A DNA stretch of 64,000 nt from Boesenbergia rotunda (GCA_024364735.1 JAGFNQ010005212.1:135702-199701), one strand, 5' to 3'. Positions 10,995-21,770 are shown, counted from the stretch's first letter. Made by a program: numbers and translations. Notes: generated by a model from the sequence alone, not told the origin.

Positions 10995-12078
10995 TGTTGG
11001 ATCGGGTTGGTCCGGCTAGAGGGGGTGAATAAACGGCTAATAAATGAAAAGTGGTGGAAACTCGTCTATTAAAAAAAACTTGGTTGCAACTTGGTCGTTA
11101 CTTCCAAGACGGTTAAAGCTCAAAAAAATCTCCTTGTGGCGGAGAAGCCTTACAACTGAAGATCACTAAACTTAGAGAATTATAATAGTATTGATTGAAT
11201 TAATTCCAAAGCAAAACCTCTAAGTCTATTTATAGCCTAAGAGAATAAATCTGGATTGTTGATTGTTGATCATATTTCTCTTGGCCGTTGATCCATGTAT
11301 GTAATCTGGATGGTTGATCTTGGATGGGATTAAACTGCATCCATTGGATTTGATTAAAGGATAATGTAACATTATCCTTTAAGTTTTAATTATTTTAATT
11401 AAAACTTTATCTCGCTCGAGATGGCTGTTGGAATCTCCATATCGCTGTTGTAAACTATAAGTAGTAATAGCGGCAACACATTACTGCCATCGCCCTTCAT
11501 CCCAAATGGTAAGTGGGTTAATGTTTCTTGTTGAGGACTTGGGTTCGATCCTTCTTTACCACCAAAACTTTTCTCTTTTCTTTGGATCAGTCTTTTTGAA
11601 TATTGGCAACATTTCATTTCAATCACCCTTTATCCCAAATGGTAGGTGGGTTTGTGTGTGTTGTTAAGGTCTTGGGTTCGATCCTCCTTGGCACCAAATA
11701 ACTTTTTCTTTTCTTTTGGACGCTTGGACTAGTCTTTTTGATTCTTCGTCTTCTGGGTGATTTCCGGCCAACCGAAGTTAGGCTCACCCGAACCCCACTC
11801 CAGCCTTTTGCCCCTCGAGCATGCTTCCTCCCGGCTTCTCGTCCCTCGGACACCGTGCACGTCCTTCTCACTCCATCGGTGTACTCTTCCGCAGCTTCCG
11901 CATCCCTCGGATTGTACTGAGCCCGTCGGCTCACTTCCCCGCACAATCCTTCTCGTCCACTGCGTCTTATGCTTGACTTCCTCCATACCTAAGTTCCTGC
12001 ACACTTAGCAGAGGGATTAAAACCAACAGGACCTAACCTAATTGGTTGATCGCATCAAAACCAACCGGGGCACCAACA
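10995..12078 (-). repeat. 3' LTR of element D (1084 bp)
   Basis: On the minus strand it begins TGTTGGTGCCCCGG at 12078 and ends GATCCAACA at 10995. It matches the LTR at 14012-15085 with scattered differences. A TATA box (TATAAATAG) lies at 11226-11234. Two tRNA-like B-box words GGTTCGATCC lie on the plus strand at 11542 and 11675. The ORFs 11399-12008 are shared by both LTRs and show no protein family. Confidence 0.9.
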
Positions 12079-12562
12079 ATCTCCCCCTTTTTGATGTGCA
12101 TCAACCCAAGTTTAGTTAGGGATAAACAACAAACAATAATAATATTGTAACAGAATTAAGCATAAAACAAATTTTGCAATCATGTACATAACCTCCTCCG
12201 AACATAAACTACTCTCCCCCTTAACTTAATACTATTCCTCCCCCTTTGATCACATAAAAAAAAGGAAAAATATAATTAGGGAAGAAGAAAAATTTTAAGT
12301 GTCATAACAAATATTCTAAGTAAAAAGAATCGCATTATCACAAATTTTTCAAATTTAAAATGACATATTTTTTTTTAAGTTAATTCCAATTTTTTTTTAA
12401 TTATAATGAGTTTTTCCACTATATCTGAATCATGAAAAATTAGATCAATAAAAATAAATGATCTATCTATTTTTTAAAAATTTTAATTTCAAATTTTCAC
12501 CGAAAATATTTGAAAAATATTAATATAACTTTTGTAAGAGAATTCTGCACAAAAAAAACTTA
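12079..12562 (-). other. 3' noncoding end of element D with polypurine tract
   Basis: This is AT-rich, with long T and A runs, and shows no ORF pattern. Next to the LTR the minus strand reads CATCAAAAAGGGGGAGAT (12079-12096), the polypurine tract that primes plus-strand synthesis. The whole pol region expected here is missing. Confidence 0.8.
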
Positions 12563-13951
12563 TCAGTTTAAAATAAATTTTGGAACCCAAAATAAATTTT
12601 CATCTACGGAGTTAATCAAAAATTTTGGAGGAATATAATTTCTAGGAATTTTCCTAATCTGGCCCTTATGATTTTTAACATACCAATTCAGATTTTCAGG
12701 ATAAAAATTCTTTTTAATTCTTAAACATGCAATATCATTTTCTAATTTCTCCACTAGATTCTTCAAATTTTCATTTTCTGTTTTTAATTTGTCGGATAGA
12801 ACAGATGAGCATACAGTGCCAAATCTTTCTTTTAACTCAGGGTTTTCTATCTCCAATTTATTCATCGACTTAAGCATGGATTTTATTACCGAGTAGATTC
12901 GAGCAGGTGGAAGTAGACATACCTCACTTACCGGGTCGGTTTCGAAGTTAGGATCTTTCTCTTCATTGCTGCTTTCTCCCGAGGTGCTTTCTTCATCTTC
13001 GTCCTGGTGGCTTGCCATCAGTGCAAGTCCGACGAACTCTCCGGCTTCCGATTCATCTGACGAGGTCTCATCCCAGGTGTCTTTTAGTGCCTTTTTCTTC
13101 TTTGGCTGGTTCTTTAGTTTAGGGCACTGATCTTTCAGGTGTCCCTCCTCATTGCAGTTGTAGCATCGGACCGTTCATTTTTTCTTTCTCTGCACCCTTT
13201 TTGAGCGGTTAGTATTAATGAATTAACATAATTTTCTTACCACTAGTGCTGTTTCTTCATCATCCGCTGAAGATTCTTCGTCGAGTTGGATCTTCCTTGT
13301 GTTTAGCACAATGTTGTCAGCTTTCCTATTCTTTTCTACAAACCGAGATTCGTGAAGTTCCAAAGTAGAAAATAACTGTTCTAAAGTACTTATTTCTAGA
13401 TTGTTTGAAATATAATACGCATCGATTACCGAGGTCCATTCCAGGGTTCTCGGAAACGCATTTAGAGCGTACCTTTGAGCATCGCGGTTAGTTACCTTTT
13501 CTTCGAGATTTTCGAGGCTTGTGATTAGTTCTTTTACCTTTGCATGTAATCTCGCAACAGATTCTCCGTCTTCCATCCGTAGATTGGTCAGTCGGCTTCG
13601 AAGAACATCTCGTCGCGCAAGTTTTGCTTCCGAGGTTCCTTCGTGCAGTTCCAAGAACTTTTCCCAAAGTTCCTTTGCCGATTCGTACTTACCGATCCGG
13701 TTCACATCTTGCTCTGGGAGGACGGTCAGCAGATGAAATTCTGCCTTTCCGTTTGCTACAGCATCAACTTGTTCCTTCTTGTTCCAAGAATCAGGATCCT
13801 TGATCTTTCCTTCATTGTCTTTGGGAGCTGCATAGCCATTTTTCATAATAATTAATAATTCATAATCCGTAGTAAAAAATACCTGCATCTTCCGTTTCCA
13901 TGCCGCGAACTCCCCCTCAAACTTAGGCGGGTATATCGCTGGTCCAACCAT
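12563..13951 (-). pseudogene. gag: Sirevirus-type copia gag of element D, two in-frame stops
   Basis: Gag packages the element RNA. The frame starts MVGPAIYPPKF at 13951, shortly after the PBS. The UBN2-type gag domain spans about residues 5-215 (KELWEKFLELHEG, LHAKVKELITSLENL). A zinc knuckle CYNCNEEGHLKDQC (CX2CX4HX4C) lies at 13123-13164. It is followed by an acidic Ser/Glu-rich linker and a coiled coil (KLKTENENLKNLVEKLEND) near 12700-12800. Everything is in one frame, broken only by TAA at 13223-13225 and TGA at 13175-13177, so the decay is by substitution. A long coiled-coil tail after the knuckle is typical of Sirevirus gag. Frame ends at 12563 without protease. Confidence 0.85.
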
Positions 13952-13997
13952 CTTAAAATTTGCTGCAGTTGGCGGTTAGTCCTTCTGCGGCGGCCTT

Positions 13998-14009
13998 GCT
14001 CTGATACCA
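13998..14009 (-). other. Primer binding site of element D
   Basis: The minus strand reads TGGTATCAGAGC, a perfect match to the complement of plant initiator Met tRNA, two bases after the LTR end. Confidence 0.95.
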
Positions 14010-14011
14010 CT

Positions 14012-15085
14012 TGTTGGATCGGGTTGGTCCGACTAGAGGGGGGTGAATAGACGGCTAATAAATGAAAAGTGGTGGAAACTCGTCTATTAAAAAAAACTTG
14101 GTTGCAACTTGGTCGTTGCTTCCAAGACGGTTAAAGCTCAAAAAAATCTCCTTGTGGCGGAGAAGCCTTACAACTGAAGATCACTAAACTTAGAGAATTA
14201 CAATAGTATTGATTGAATTAATTCTAAAGCAAAACCTCTAAGTCTATTTATAGCCTAAGAGAATAAATCTGGATTGTTGATTGTTGATCATATTTCTCTT
14301 GGTCGTTGATCCATGGATGTAATCTGGATGGTTGATCTTGGATGGATTAAACTGCATCCATTGGATTTGATTAAAGGATAATCCTTTAAGTTTTAATTGT
14401 TTTAATTAAAACTTTATCTCGCTCGAGATGGCTATTGGAATCTCATATCACTGTTGTAAACTATAAGTAGTAATAGCGGCAACACTTTACTGCCATCGCC
14501 CTTTATCCCAAATGGTAAGTGGGTTAATGTTTCTTGTTAAGGACTCGGGTTCGATCCTTCTTTGGCACCAAAACTTTTCTCTTTTCTTTGGATCAGTCTT
14601 TTTGAATATTGGCAACATTTCATTGCAATCACCCTTTTTCCCAAATGGTAGGTGGGTTTGTGTGTGTTGTTGAGGTCTTGGGTTCGATCCTCCTTGGCAC
14701 CAAATAACTTTTTCTTTTCTTTTGGATGCTTGGACTAGTCTTTTTGATTCTTCATCTTCTGGGTGATTTCCGGCCAACCGAAGTTAGGCTCACCCGAACC
14801 CGACTCCGGCCTTTCGCCCCTCGAGCGTGCTTCCTCCCGGCTTCTCGTCCTTCGGACACCGCGCACGTCCTTCTCGCTCCACCGGTGTACTCTTCCGCAG
14901 CTTCCGCATCCCTCGGATTGTACTGAGCCCGTTGGCTCACTTCCCCGCGCAATCCTTCTCGTCCACTGCGTCTTATGCTTGACTTCCTCCGTACCTAAGT
15001 GCCTGCACACTTAGCAGAGGGATTAAAACCAATAGGACCTAACCTAACTTGGTTGATCGCATCAAAACTAACCGGGGCACCAACA
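14012..15085 (-). repeat. 5' LTR of element D (1074 bp)
   Basis: On the minus strand it begins TGTTGGTGCCCCGG at 15085 and ends GATCCAACA at 14012, next to the PBS. A TATA box lies at 14244-14252. B-box-like words GGTTCGATCC lie on the plus strand at 14548 and 14681. Small differences from the 3' LTR (for example a short deletion near 14380) show that the element is not recent. ORFs at 14487-15014 repeat those in the other LTR and are not genes. Confidence 0.9.
14244..14252 (-). promoter_or_regulatory. TATA box of the D 5' LTR
   Basis: The minus strand reads TATAAATAG; the same word occurs at the same place (11226-11234) in the other LTR. Confidence 0.5.
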
Positions 15086-16267
15086 GAATTGTCAGTAATT
15101 TAAATTAATTAATTGGAATTTGATATCTTAAACATGGGGGGATGGACGACTCATAATATGTGGAGCCCATATGAATATATGAGGGTTGGTGAGGAAGTTC
15201 AATTAAGATCCTTTAGTGGAATGGATCTTAATTAATGGATCGGGTTTAGATCCATTGGTGGGCCAAGATCCAACTCCCCCTCTTGGTCCCTACCTTAGCC
15301 CTATAAATACCCAAGGAGATCATGAAACCAAGGAGAATCCAAGAGTTGACACCCTAAGCCTCTCTCCTCTCTTCTCTCTCTCCTACCCCTCCTTAGGTTT
15401 TCGGCCGACGCCAAGGAGAAGGGGTTTCTCCCCTTCGGTCCTTCCTCTCTTCTTCACCAAGCTCTGGCTGTAACTCACAGAGACAAGGTAGAGGAGTCCT
15501 CTACCTTTTGTGGTGCTCAGCAAGGGTGAAGAAGCTGCCGGCAGCCGGTGGGAGGCGGCGCAACCAAACCTTGCGGCGACGCCGCAAGGATTGAAGGAGG
15601 GCTTGAGGTCGGGCTGTTTGGGTGAGGAATTCTCTCCTTCTTCATCTTCTTCTCCTTCCTCTCGAGGTTTGCAGTCAGTCCGGAGGCCCTAGAGCAGCTC
15701 CAGCGGTCAGCGGCGCACAAGAAGAGGAAAGAAGAAGTCGGCGCAAGGGAAACCCTAGGAACTAGGGTTTCTTGTTTCAGCTAAGGTGAGAAGAAAAGCT
15801 CAGTTAGAGGCCTTGGTGATCTTGGTTCCTGGTAGACCGTCACCCACACGACATCCGAGAAGGGAGGGACATAAGGTAGAAGGCCGCGAGGTGATCGGGA
15901 AGGTATAATCTCTTCCCTAGCTCCTTATGTCTATTGTGTGTCATGTTTTAATTGCCTCGTCATTTTATGTTAATTAGTTAATTATTTTGATTGTTTGTCA
16001 TGGTTAATAATTAATTAATTGGACACCGACCATAAACACAAAAGTCGGCGATCCACTCATCGCCTTTTCCGCGGTCGAACGGTCAAGTAAATTACAAGGC
16101 TCGATCTTTGTGATTGGCTGAGTTATAATTTAGATTGTTCTATACGGCATGAGATGGTCGTTGGGAGACGGGTCTCCATTCGGATTATTTTTAATCCGTA
16201 GACATGGAGAGGCCTCTCAAAGATTACCAAGTATTCGCTAAGGAAACCCACCAAGTCATACCCAACA
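15086..16267 (+). repeat. Right part of the 5' LTR of copia element B
   Basis: This resumes the LTR interrupted at 10931. It holds a TATA box (15302-15309), a pyrimidine-rich leader (about 15360-15470) and GC-rich sequence. It ends CCCAACA at 16267, immediately before a PBS. The ORFs 15216-15473 and 15510-15692 are in LTR leader sequence and have no recognisable domain. Confidence 0.75.
15302..15309 (+). promoter_or_regulatory. TATA box of copia B LTR
   Basis: TATAAATA precedes the CT-rich leader (TCTCTCCTCTCTTCTCTCTC) by about 50 bases, the usual order in plant LTR promoters. Confidence 0.55.
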
Positions 16268-16269
16268 AT

Positions 16270-16281
16270 TAGTATCAGAGC
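16270..16281 (+). other. Primer binding site of copia B
   Basis: TAGTATCAGAGC differs by one base from TGGTATCAGAGC, the complement of initiator Met tRNA. It starts two bases after the LTR end. Confidence 0.8.
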
Positions 16282-17325
16282 TGAGGTTTCCGGTTTTATG
16301 TGTTTAAGGATTGGTTAATTTTTTACATTTTCATACATTTTATTTTGCTGGATGATATGTGGATGTGCATAGGCTAACTATGTGTTGCAGGCACGAGATC
16401 CCAACTTGTCATGGCCAATAATGGTTGTATGATGGCTGTGCAATTTATTGTAAATTAATTAATCCTCGGGGTTGATGAGTGTAGGTATTTAATTATTATA
16501 ATTAAATATGGCACATGTTTAGCCGAGCTATTTATTTTACTTTCGATCTAGTTTTCATGTACACACTTTTGTGGAGTATAGGATCGATGATGTAAATAAT
16601 TAGCTAGTCATTTCAGCTCGGAGATCCCTCAAGGTGGCTTGCGCATAAGGAAGGGAGGAGCGGACGAAGTGACGACACGACTGGAGGCTCATTAGAGACC
16701 AAGGCCATGAAAGTTGAAAAATCTAGGATTTTCTGTATTTTTTATATGTTGGTTATGTGCTTGTTGTGTGAATGTGCTAGTTAAAATTCCTCATAATAAA
16801 TTACTAAGTGGGAGAGGGACCCTAAGGGTCCCATGGCCTCCATTGCAATCTGACATGTGATGCAAATAAGCCCGCGCATTGGCTCTGAGTGCCTTCCTCC
16901 ATAATGGATAGGCTTGTTCTGCGGATCACAAGGTTAGAAAAGATTATAGTGGATTATTGAAGAGCGTGTGTACTTCCCCAATGGAAGGCATATAATCCTA
17001 AATAATTCTCTTAGTGTCGTGCAATGGTAAACACTTAGATACAATTATTAGTATCCTCCCCAACGGAGTCACTGCTAATAATTTGTAGGGCCGAAGTTAA
17101 TCAACTATTAATCTTACTTGTCAAAAAGTTAGGTTGACAAGATAGTAAGATTAATGGGTAAAACCTTCTCTAACAAATGTAGAGTTTGTATACGTCCACA
17201 CTAACATGGCATGCAAATTCTCGGTGTTGGAGGTGTTGGTTGATTTCAAAAATTTATTATTTTGAGGAATCAATTTATTTTCGATTTCTAAAGTAGTGTA
17301 TGTTGTGATTCTTAGGATTTTCAAA
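16282..17325 (+). other. Leader of copia B
   Basis: This is noncoding sequence between PBS and gag, about 1 kb, AT-rich, with no repeat array or hairpin that stands out. The minus ORF 17151-17435 runs against gag and is not a gene. Confidence 0.6.
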
Positions 17326-18135
17326 ATGGCCTTTAACCCACTAGCTACAATACTTAAGTAAAATAAACTTACTAGCCCAAACAACATAGACTGGAAGAGG
17401 AACCTTGACATTGTCCTCACTACTAAAGAGTACAAATACGTACTTTTCGAGGAATGTCTAGAAAGGCCTAGAGAGGACTCTGGTAAAGAGCAGAGGGAGT
17501 GTTACAAGAAGTGGGTAAAGGCAGATGAGATGGCGTGGTGCTACATTCTTGCATCTATGTCAAATGTGCTGCAACATCAGCATCAGGTCATGCCCATTGC
17601 TAGTGACATGATACTGAACCTCAGGAGCTCTTCGGGCACCAAGGTCGAGCTGCTAGGCAGGTTGTGATGAAGAGTTTGATGACAACCACTATGGTCGAAG
17701 GGACACCCGTTAGGGATCATGTCCTAAAGATGATGGCTCACCTCAATGAATTGAGGTACTGGGAGCACAAATCGATGGGGAAACCCAGGTCAATATTATA
17801 CTCCAGTCTCTGCCTAGGAGGTTTGAGCAGTTCAGGCTCAACTACAATATGAATAAATGTGAGTATACGTTAGGTGAACTGCTAGGTGAAATTCAGGCGG
17901 CAGAGGGCCTCTTTCGTCAGAACTCGCATGCCTTGGTAACTCAAAAGGTTTCTACTTTTGTGCCGAAAGGCAGGAAGAAGAAGAAACAAGGAGGGTTCAA
18001 GAAGGCCGCAGCATCACAGGGACCTTGGACTGGCGTGAAGAAGCCGAAAGGCAAGGGCTTCACGTGCAAGAAAACTGGGCACTGGAAGGCGGACTGCCCC
18101 TGTCGTCAAGACAAAGGTATTTCTACGTGCTTAGT
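17326..18135 (+). pseudogene. gag: Copia B gag, frameshifted
   Basis: The likely start is MAFNPLATIL at 17326, followed by a stop (TAA) after ILK, then the copia gag pattern NNIDWKRNLDIVL and KWVKADEMAWCYILASM. Frame changes follow near 17660 and 17770, after which the text resumes with TTTMVEGTPVRDHVLKMM and NMNKCEYTLGELLGE. A Lys-rich stretch precedes the zinc knuckle, which reads GFTCKKTGHWKADC: the first Cys is replaced by Gly, so zinc binding would be lost. The UBN2-type family and Tork-type affinity are clear; the copy is dead. Confidence 0.8.
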
Positions 18136-19715
18136 CATTGAAACATGTTTAGCGGTGCTATCTATCAGTACCTGGTGTGTAGATACAGGAGCCACTGACC
18201 ATGTCTGCAATACTTTGCAGGGTTTCCAGAAAACCCGACGGCTAGCTGATAGAGAAATTATGGTCTACATGGGAGATGCTACGGAAGTGGCAGCAGTTGC
18301 AGTGGGAGTTTTTTATTTGTCTTTTGAGAGAAATAAAGTGTTAGTTCTGAGGGATTGCTTATATGTACCCTCATTTAGAAAGAATTTAATTTCAGTTTCT
18401 AAGTTGATAAAGGATGGATATTCTGTTGCTTTTGATAACAAAGTTGTTATAAAAAAGAAATAGAGAGATTATCTGTTTGGGTACTATGGTTGGCAATCTG
18501 TACACTCTAGAACAGATGACTCCCATGATGCAAACTGAGGTTAATAGCTCATTATCTAACTTAAATAAGAGAAAGGAGTCTTCTAAGATGAATTAGACGT
18601 ATCTTTGGCACCTTAGGCTTGGTCATATTAACCTTTGTAGGTTTCAGAGGTTGATAGCTGATGGGCCCCTGGGCTCATTAGTGGTGGAAGACTTCCTGAC
18701 CTGTGAGTCTTACTTGGAAGGTAAGATAACCAAGAGGCCTTTCAAGGCCAAGGGGTATAGGGCCAAAGACGTTCTGGAACTGATTCATTCTGATTTGTGG
18801 GGTCCTATGTCAATCCAAGCTAGAGGTGGCTTTGAATATTTCGTCACTTTTATTGATGATTATTCAAGGTATGGATACATTTACTTGATGCGCCGCAAGT
18901 CTGAATGCTTTGATAAGTTCAAAGAATTTAAGGCTAATGTGGAGAAGCGTCAAGATAAAGGTATCAAGACACTACGATCAGATCGTGGTGGAGAGTACCA
19001 CTTTGGAGAGTTTAGGACCTACCTATCAGAAGCTGAGATTTAGTCCCAGCTAACTGCACCCAGTACGCCCCAACAGAACGGTGTGGCAGAAAGAAGTAAT
19101 AGGACTCTTATGAAATGGTTAGGTCAATGATGAGCTATTCTGATTTACCTGATTCATTCTGGGGCTATGCTCTGGATACAGCTGCATATATTCTGAACAT
19201 GGTACCATCTAAGTCAGTCCCTTCTACTCCCATAGAATTGTGGACTAGGCGAAAGCCTAGTCTAGGACATATTTGAATTTGGGGTAGTCCAGCACATGTG
19301 CTGAAGGGAGATACTGATAAGTTGGAATCTCGGACAGAAGTACGCTTGTTTGTGGGATATCCTAAGGGAACGAAAGGTGGTCTGTTCTATAGTCCTAAGG
19401 ATCAAAAGGTAATCGTTAGCACGAATGCCAGATTCTTAGAAGAAGACTATGTGATGAACCACAAGCCCAAGAGTAGACTAGTTCTTGAAGAATTAAGTTG
19501 GAATCTCGGACAGAAGTACGCTTGATTGTGGGCTATCCTAAGGGAACGAAAAGTGGTCTGTTCTATAGTCCTAAGGATCAGAAGGTAATCGTTAGCATGA
19601 ATGCTAGATTTTTAGAAGAAGACTATGTGATGAACCACAAGCCCAAGAGTAGACTAGTGCTTGAAGAATTAAGTGGGGATGTTCCGACCTTAGGACCAAT
19701 CTTACAAGAGGATAC
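18136..19715 (+). pseudogene. pol: Copia B protease, GAG-pre-integrase and integrase, degraded
   Basis: Protease is seen as WCVDTGATDHVC (catalytic Asp in DTGA) near 18175-18210. The frame ends at 18463. The GAG-pre-integrase motif LWHLRLGHINL lies near 18602-18640. The integrase core follows: HSDLWGPM, FIDDYSRYGYIYL and LRSDRGGEYHF give two catalytic Asp, then a stop (TAG) at about 19041, and PQQNGVAERSNRTL gives the Glu. After further breaks the C-terminal part (EVRLFVGYPKGTKGGLFYSP) is present twice because of a 176-bp tandem duplication. The element is cut at 19716 by element E. RT and RNase H, if they belong to this copy, continue at 29808. Confidence 0.8.
19321..19672 (+). repeat. 176-bp tandem duplication in copia B pol
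   Basis: The segment starting GTTGGAATCTCGGACAGAAG at 19321 is repeated from 19497 with few differences. The period, 176, is not divisible by 3, so the duplication shifts the frame. Both copies encode the same integrase C-terminal words (VGYPKGTK, RFLEEDYVMNHKPKSRLVLEEL). Confidence 0.95.
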
Positions 19716-20580
19716 TGTTGGATCGAAGAAAACGATAAAGGGGGGTGAATATCGTTTAAAAACTTTTTCGGATTAGGAAAGAGAAAATACGCAGCGGAAA
19801 GAATTAAGTTGCACAAGAACACAAGTAGATTTTTACTTGGTTCGGAGTCGCGGTCGGCTCCTACTCCAAGACCCACGGTCCTTGACCGTTTACTTTGGGC
19901 AATACTATAATCGCGCAAAAAGATTTACAAGTTAAGTACAAGAGTATTTCAGGAAATTGAAATTGCTACACTTTTTGTTACCAACGCCTGATGTGGATCA
20001 TATTTCGGAGCAGAGGGTCGTCGTCGGCGCTGGGATCTCAAAGTCGGAGTTTGCTGGGGCGTAGCGCTTGAACGAAAAGCTTTGAAGCGTTGAGAAAAAG
20101 TGATTTTGAAGCCTTGGGGTCGAGCCCCTTTTATAGTGCTCATACGGGCGCCTGACAGGTTGGGGGTGCCTGACATGTGCCCTTCCATCTGCGAATCTTT
20201 ATCCGCGGGATCGGTCAGCACTTATCCTCCCTTACTTGGGTGCTTGAGCTGATAGGGGCACCCGTGACCTCACGGGTGCCTGATCCGGCTTGGTCCAGAG
20301 GCTTCGCAGCTATGTTTTGGGTTTTGCCTTCACTCTTGGGCGCCCGTATCCTTACGGGCGCCTGAGCCCATTCGGACGGCTGTCTCCATTCGGGCGTCTA
20401 GGCCCAGTGAAGCACCTTCACTTGCAGATGACTAGTCCTTCGACCCTGCAATTAAGGTTAGTCCCAAAAACATAATAATCATTAGTTACAGCCGTAGCTG
20501 TCTTGGTTCTGACTTCGGGTCTCCCAAATGGAACCCTAGGTCGAACCGACGCCTACTGTTCCCTCGACGGGGAACGCGTC
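19716..20580 (-). repeat. 3' LTR of element E, distal part
   Basis: On the minus strand this is the LTR end (GATCCAACA at 19716) and about 865 bases upstream of it. It shares with the solo LTR at 60000-60220 the words ACGGTCAACGACCGT-like and GGTTCGGAGTCGCGGTCGG. A TATA box (TATAAAA, minus) lies at 20129-20135, followed by a leader. GC-rich units such as GGGCGCCCGTATCCTTACGG occur at 20340-20360. ORFs 19949-20475 are in LTR sequence. The last five bases, GCGTC (20576-20580), are the left target-site copy of insertion C. Confidence 0.85.
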
Positions 20581-20689
20581 TGTTGATGCAATCTGGCCCG
20601 GTTGTCATTTTGGTGTTGACAACGATTTGAGTTTGGTTGAATGAATTCGGGTTAAGTCCAGGTGGATCGGGAGATCGCACGCTGGCATG

Positions 20690-21070
20690 GGAAAAAACCT
20701 AATGGGACTAAGCACACCTAGTGGGACTACGTGAAGTGGAAAAGACCTAGTGGGACTAGGTGAAGTGGAAAATACCTAGTGGGACTAGGCACACCTAGTG
20801 GGACTAGGTGAAGTGGAAAAGACCTAGTGGGACTAGGCACACCTAGTGGGACTAGGTGAAATCCTGGTGAGTGAAGCCAGGTCCTAGCTTGGGAAGCTAG
20901 GTTGACTGAAACCCTGGTGAGTGAAGCCAGGTCCTAGCATGGGAAGCTAGGTTGACTGAGTGAAGCCAGGTCCTAGCATGGGAAGCTAGGTTGACTGAAA
21001 CCCTGGTGAGTGAAGCCAGGTCCTAGCATGGGAAGCTAGGTTGAATGAAGTCCCAGTGAATGAAGCTGGG
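20690..21070. repeat. Hairpin array 1 in the C 5' LTR
   Basis: Two interleaved families are seen. The first is CCTAGT-GGG-ACTAGG, repeated about eight times between 20715 and 20850. The second is a unit of about 50 bp containing CCTGG-TGAGTGAAG-CCAGG and CCTAGC-ATGGGAA-GCTAGG, repeated about four times between 20865 and 21035. All have complementary arms, so each could fold as a small hairpin in RNA or extruded DNA. Confidence 0.9.
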
Positions 21071-21159
21071 CACGGAGTCTTGGTCCGGGGGACTGAGCAC
21101 GAGTCAGAGAGGGTTAGGGAGCTCGTTCTCTTGACTTAGGGTTGAATTAGAAGTCTCTA

Positions 21160-21770
21160 AATCGGTCTGGTGACCGATCAGGGAGATTGGCACGAACTCC
21201 TGTTGTGGATCGGTCTGGTGACCGATCCAGAGGAGGCTGATCGGTCTGGTGACTGATCAGGGAGAGAACAGAAAGGTTTATGTTGAGCTCCTGATCGTTC
21301 TGGTGAATGATCAGGGAGAGGTCAGTAGCCTTGGGGAGAGCTCCTGATCGTTCTAGTGAACAATCCGAGGGATTTCAGAAATCGCGAGCTCCTCGCTATG
21401 ACCGATCAGGATGGACCTTGATCGGTCAGAGAGTGGCCTGATCGGTCACCAGACCGATCAGGGCACACCTTGATCGGTCTGGTGACCGATCAGGGGTTGT
21501 GGCAGAAAGAAGCTGGAGGAAACCCAGCTAGTGCTGGATCCACCTTGATCGGTCTGGTGACCGATCAGGGGTTGTGGCAGAAAGAAGCTGGAGGAAACCC
21601 AGCTAGTGCTGGATCGGTATGGTGACCGATCACTAGAAGTCGCGATCTCAGATTTCTCACCGTGGACCGATCAAGATGGAACCTGATCGGTCTTGGCTTA
21701 CCATGATCAGTCTGGTGACCGATCAGGGACCTCTCTGATCGGTCCAGTGACCAATCAGAAGCTGAACTTT
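21160..21770. repeat. Hairpin array 2 (GATCGGTC units) in the C 5' LTR
   Basis: The unit GATCGGTC-TGGT-GACCGATC, with 8-base complementary arms, recurs many times at irregular spacing, with some copies mutated in one arm. The reverse orientation (loop ACCA) occurs at 21440-21459. A 76-base stretch containing the unit is duplicated near 21470-21610. The same unit occurs in the 3' LTR of C, in the LTR of C2 and at 24920-25015 and 35550-35610 in internal regions. Confidence 0.9.

Larger units (their letters stand above)
10932..15085 (-). mobile_element. Element D: gag-only Sirevirus-type copia, LTR-internal-LTR plus extra leader
   Basis: On the minus strand the order is 5' LTR (15085 to 14012), perfect initiator-Met PBS, gag (13951 to 12563), AT-rich stretch, polypurine tract, 3' LTR (12078 to 10995), then again a PBS and leader (10992 to 10932) ending just after a second gag ATG. 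Pol is absent, so the element depends on others for protease, RT and integrase. The repeated PBS and leader after the 3' LTR means an LTR-internal-LTR-internal array cut short, the product expected from unequal recombination between LTRs. It lies in the LTR of copia B; no clean 5-bp duplication is visible. Confidence 0.85.

Noticed and set aside
11623..12008. Overlapping ORFs on both strands near 11.6-12.0 kb and again at 14.7-15.0 kb
   Set aside because: They are in the two LTRs of element D; GC-rich text leaves several frames open at once and no domain is visible.
20690..21770. CRISPR-like array
   Set aside because: Repeats are hairpins of mixed classes with irregular spacing inside a plant LTR, without unique spacers of constant length or cas genes.
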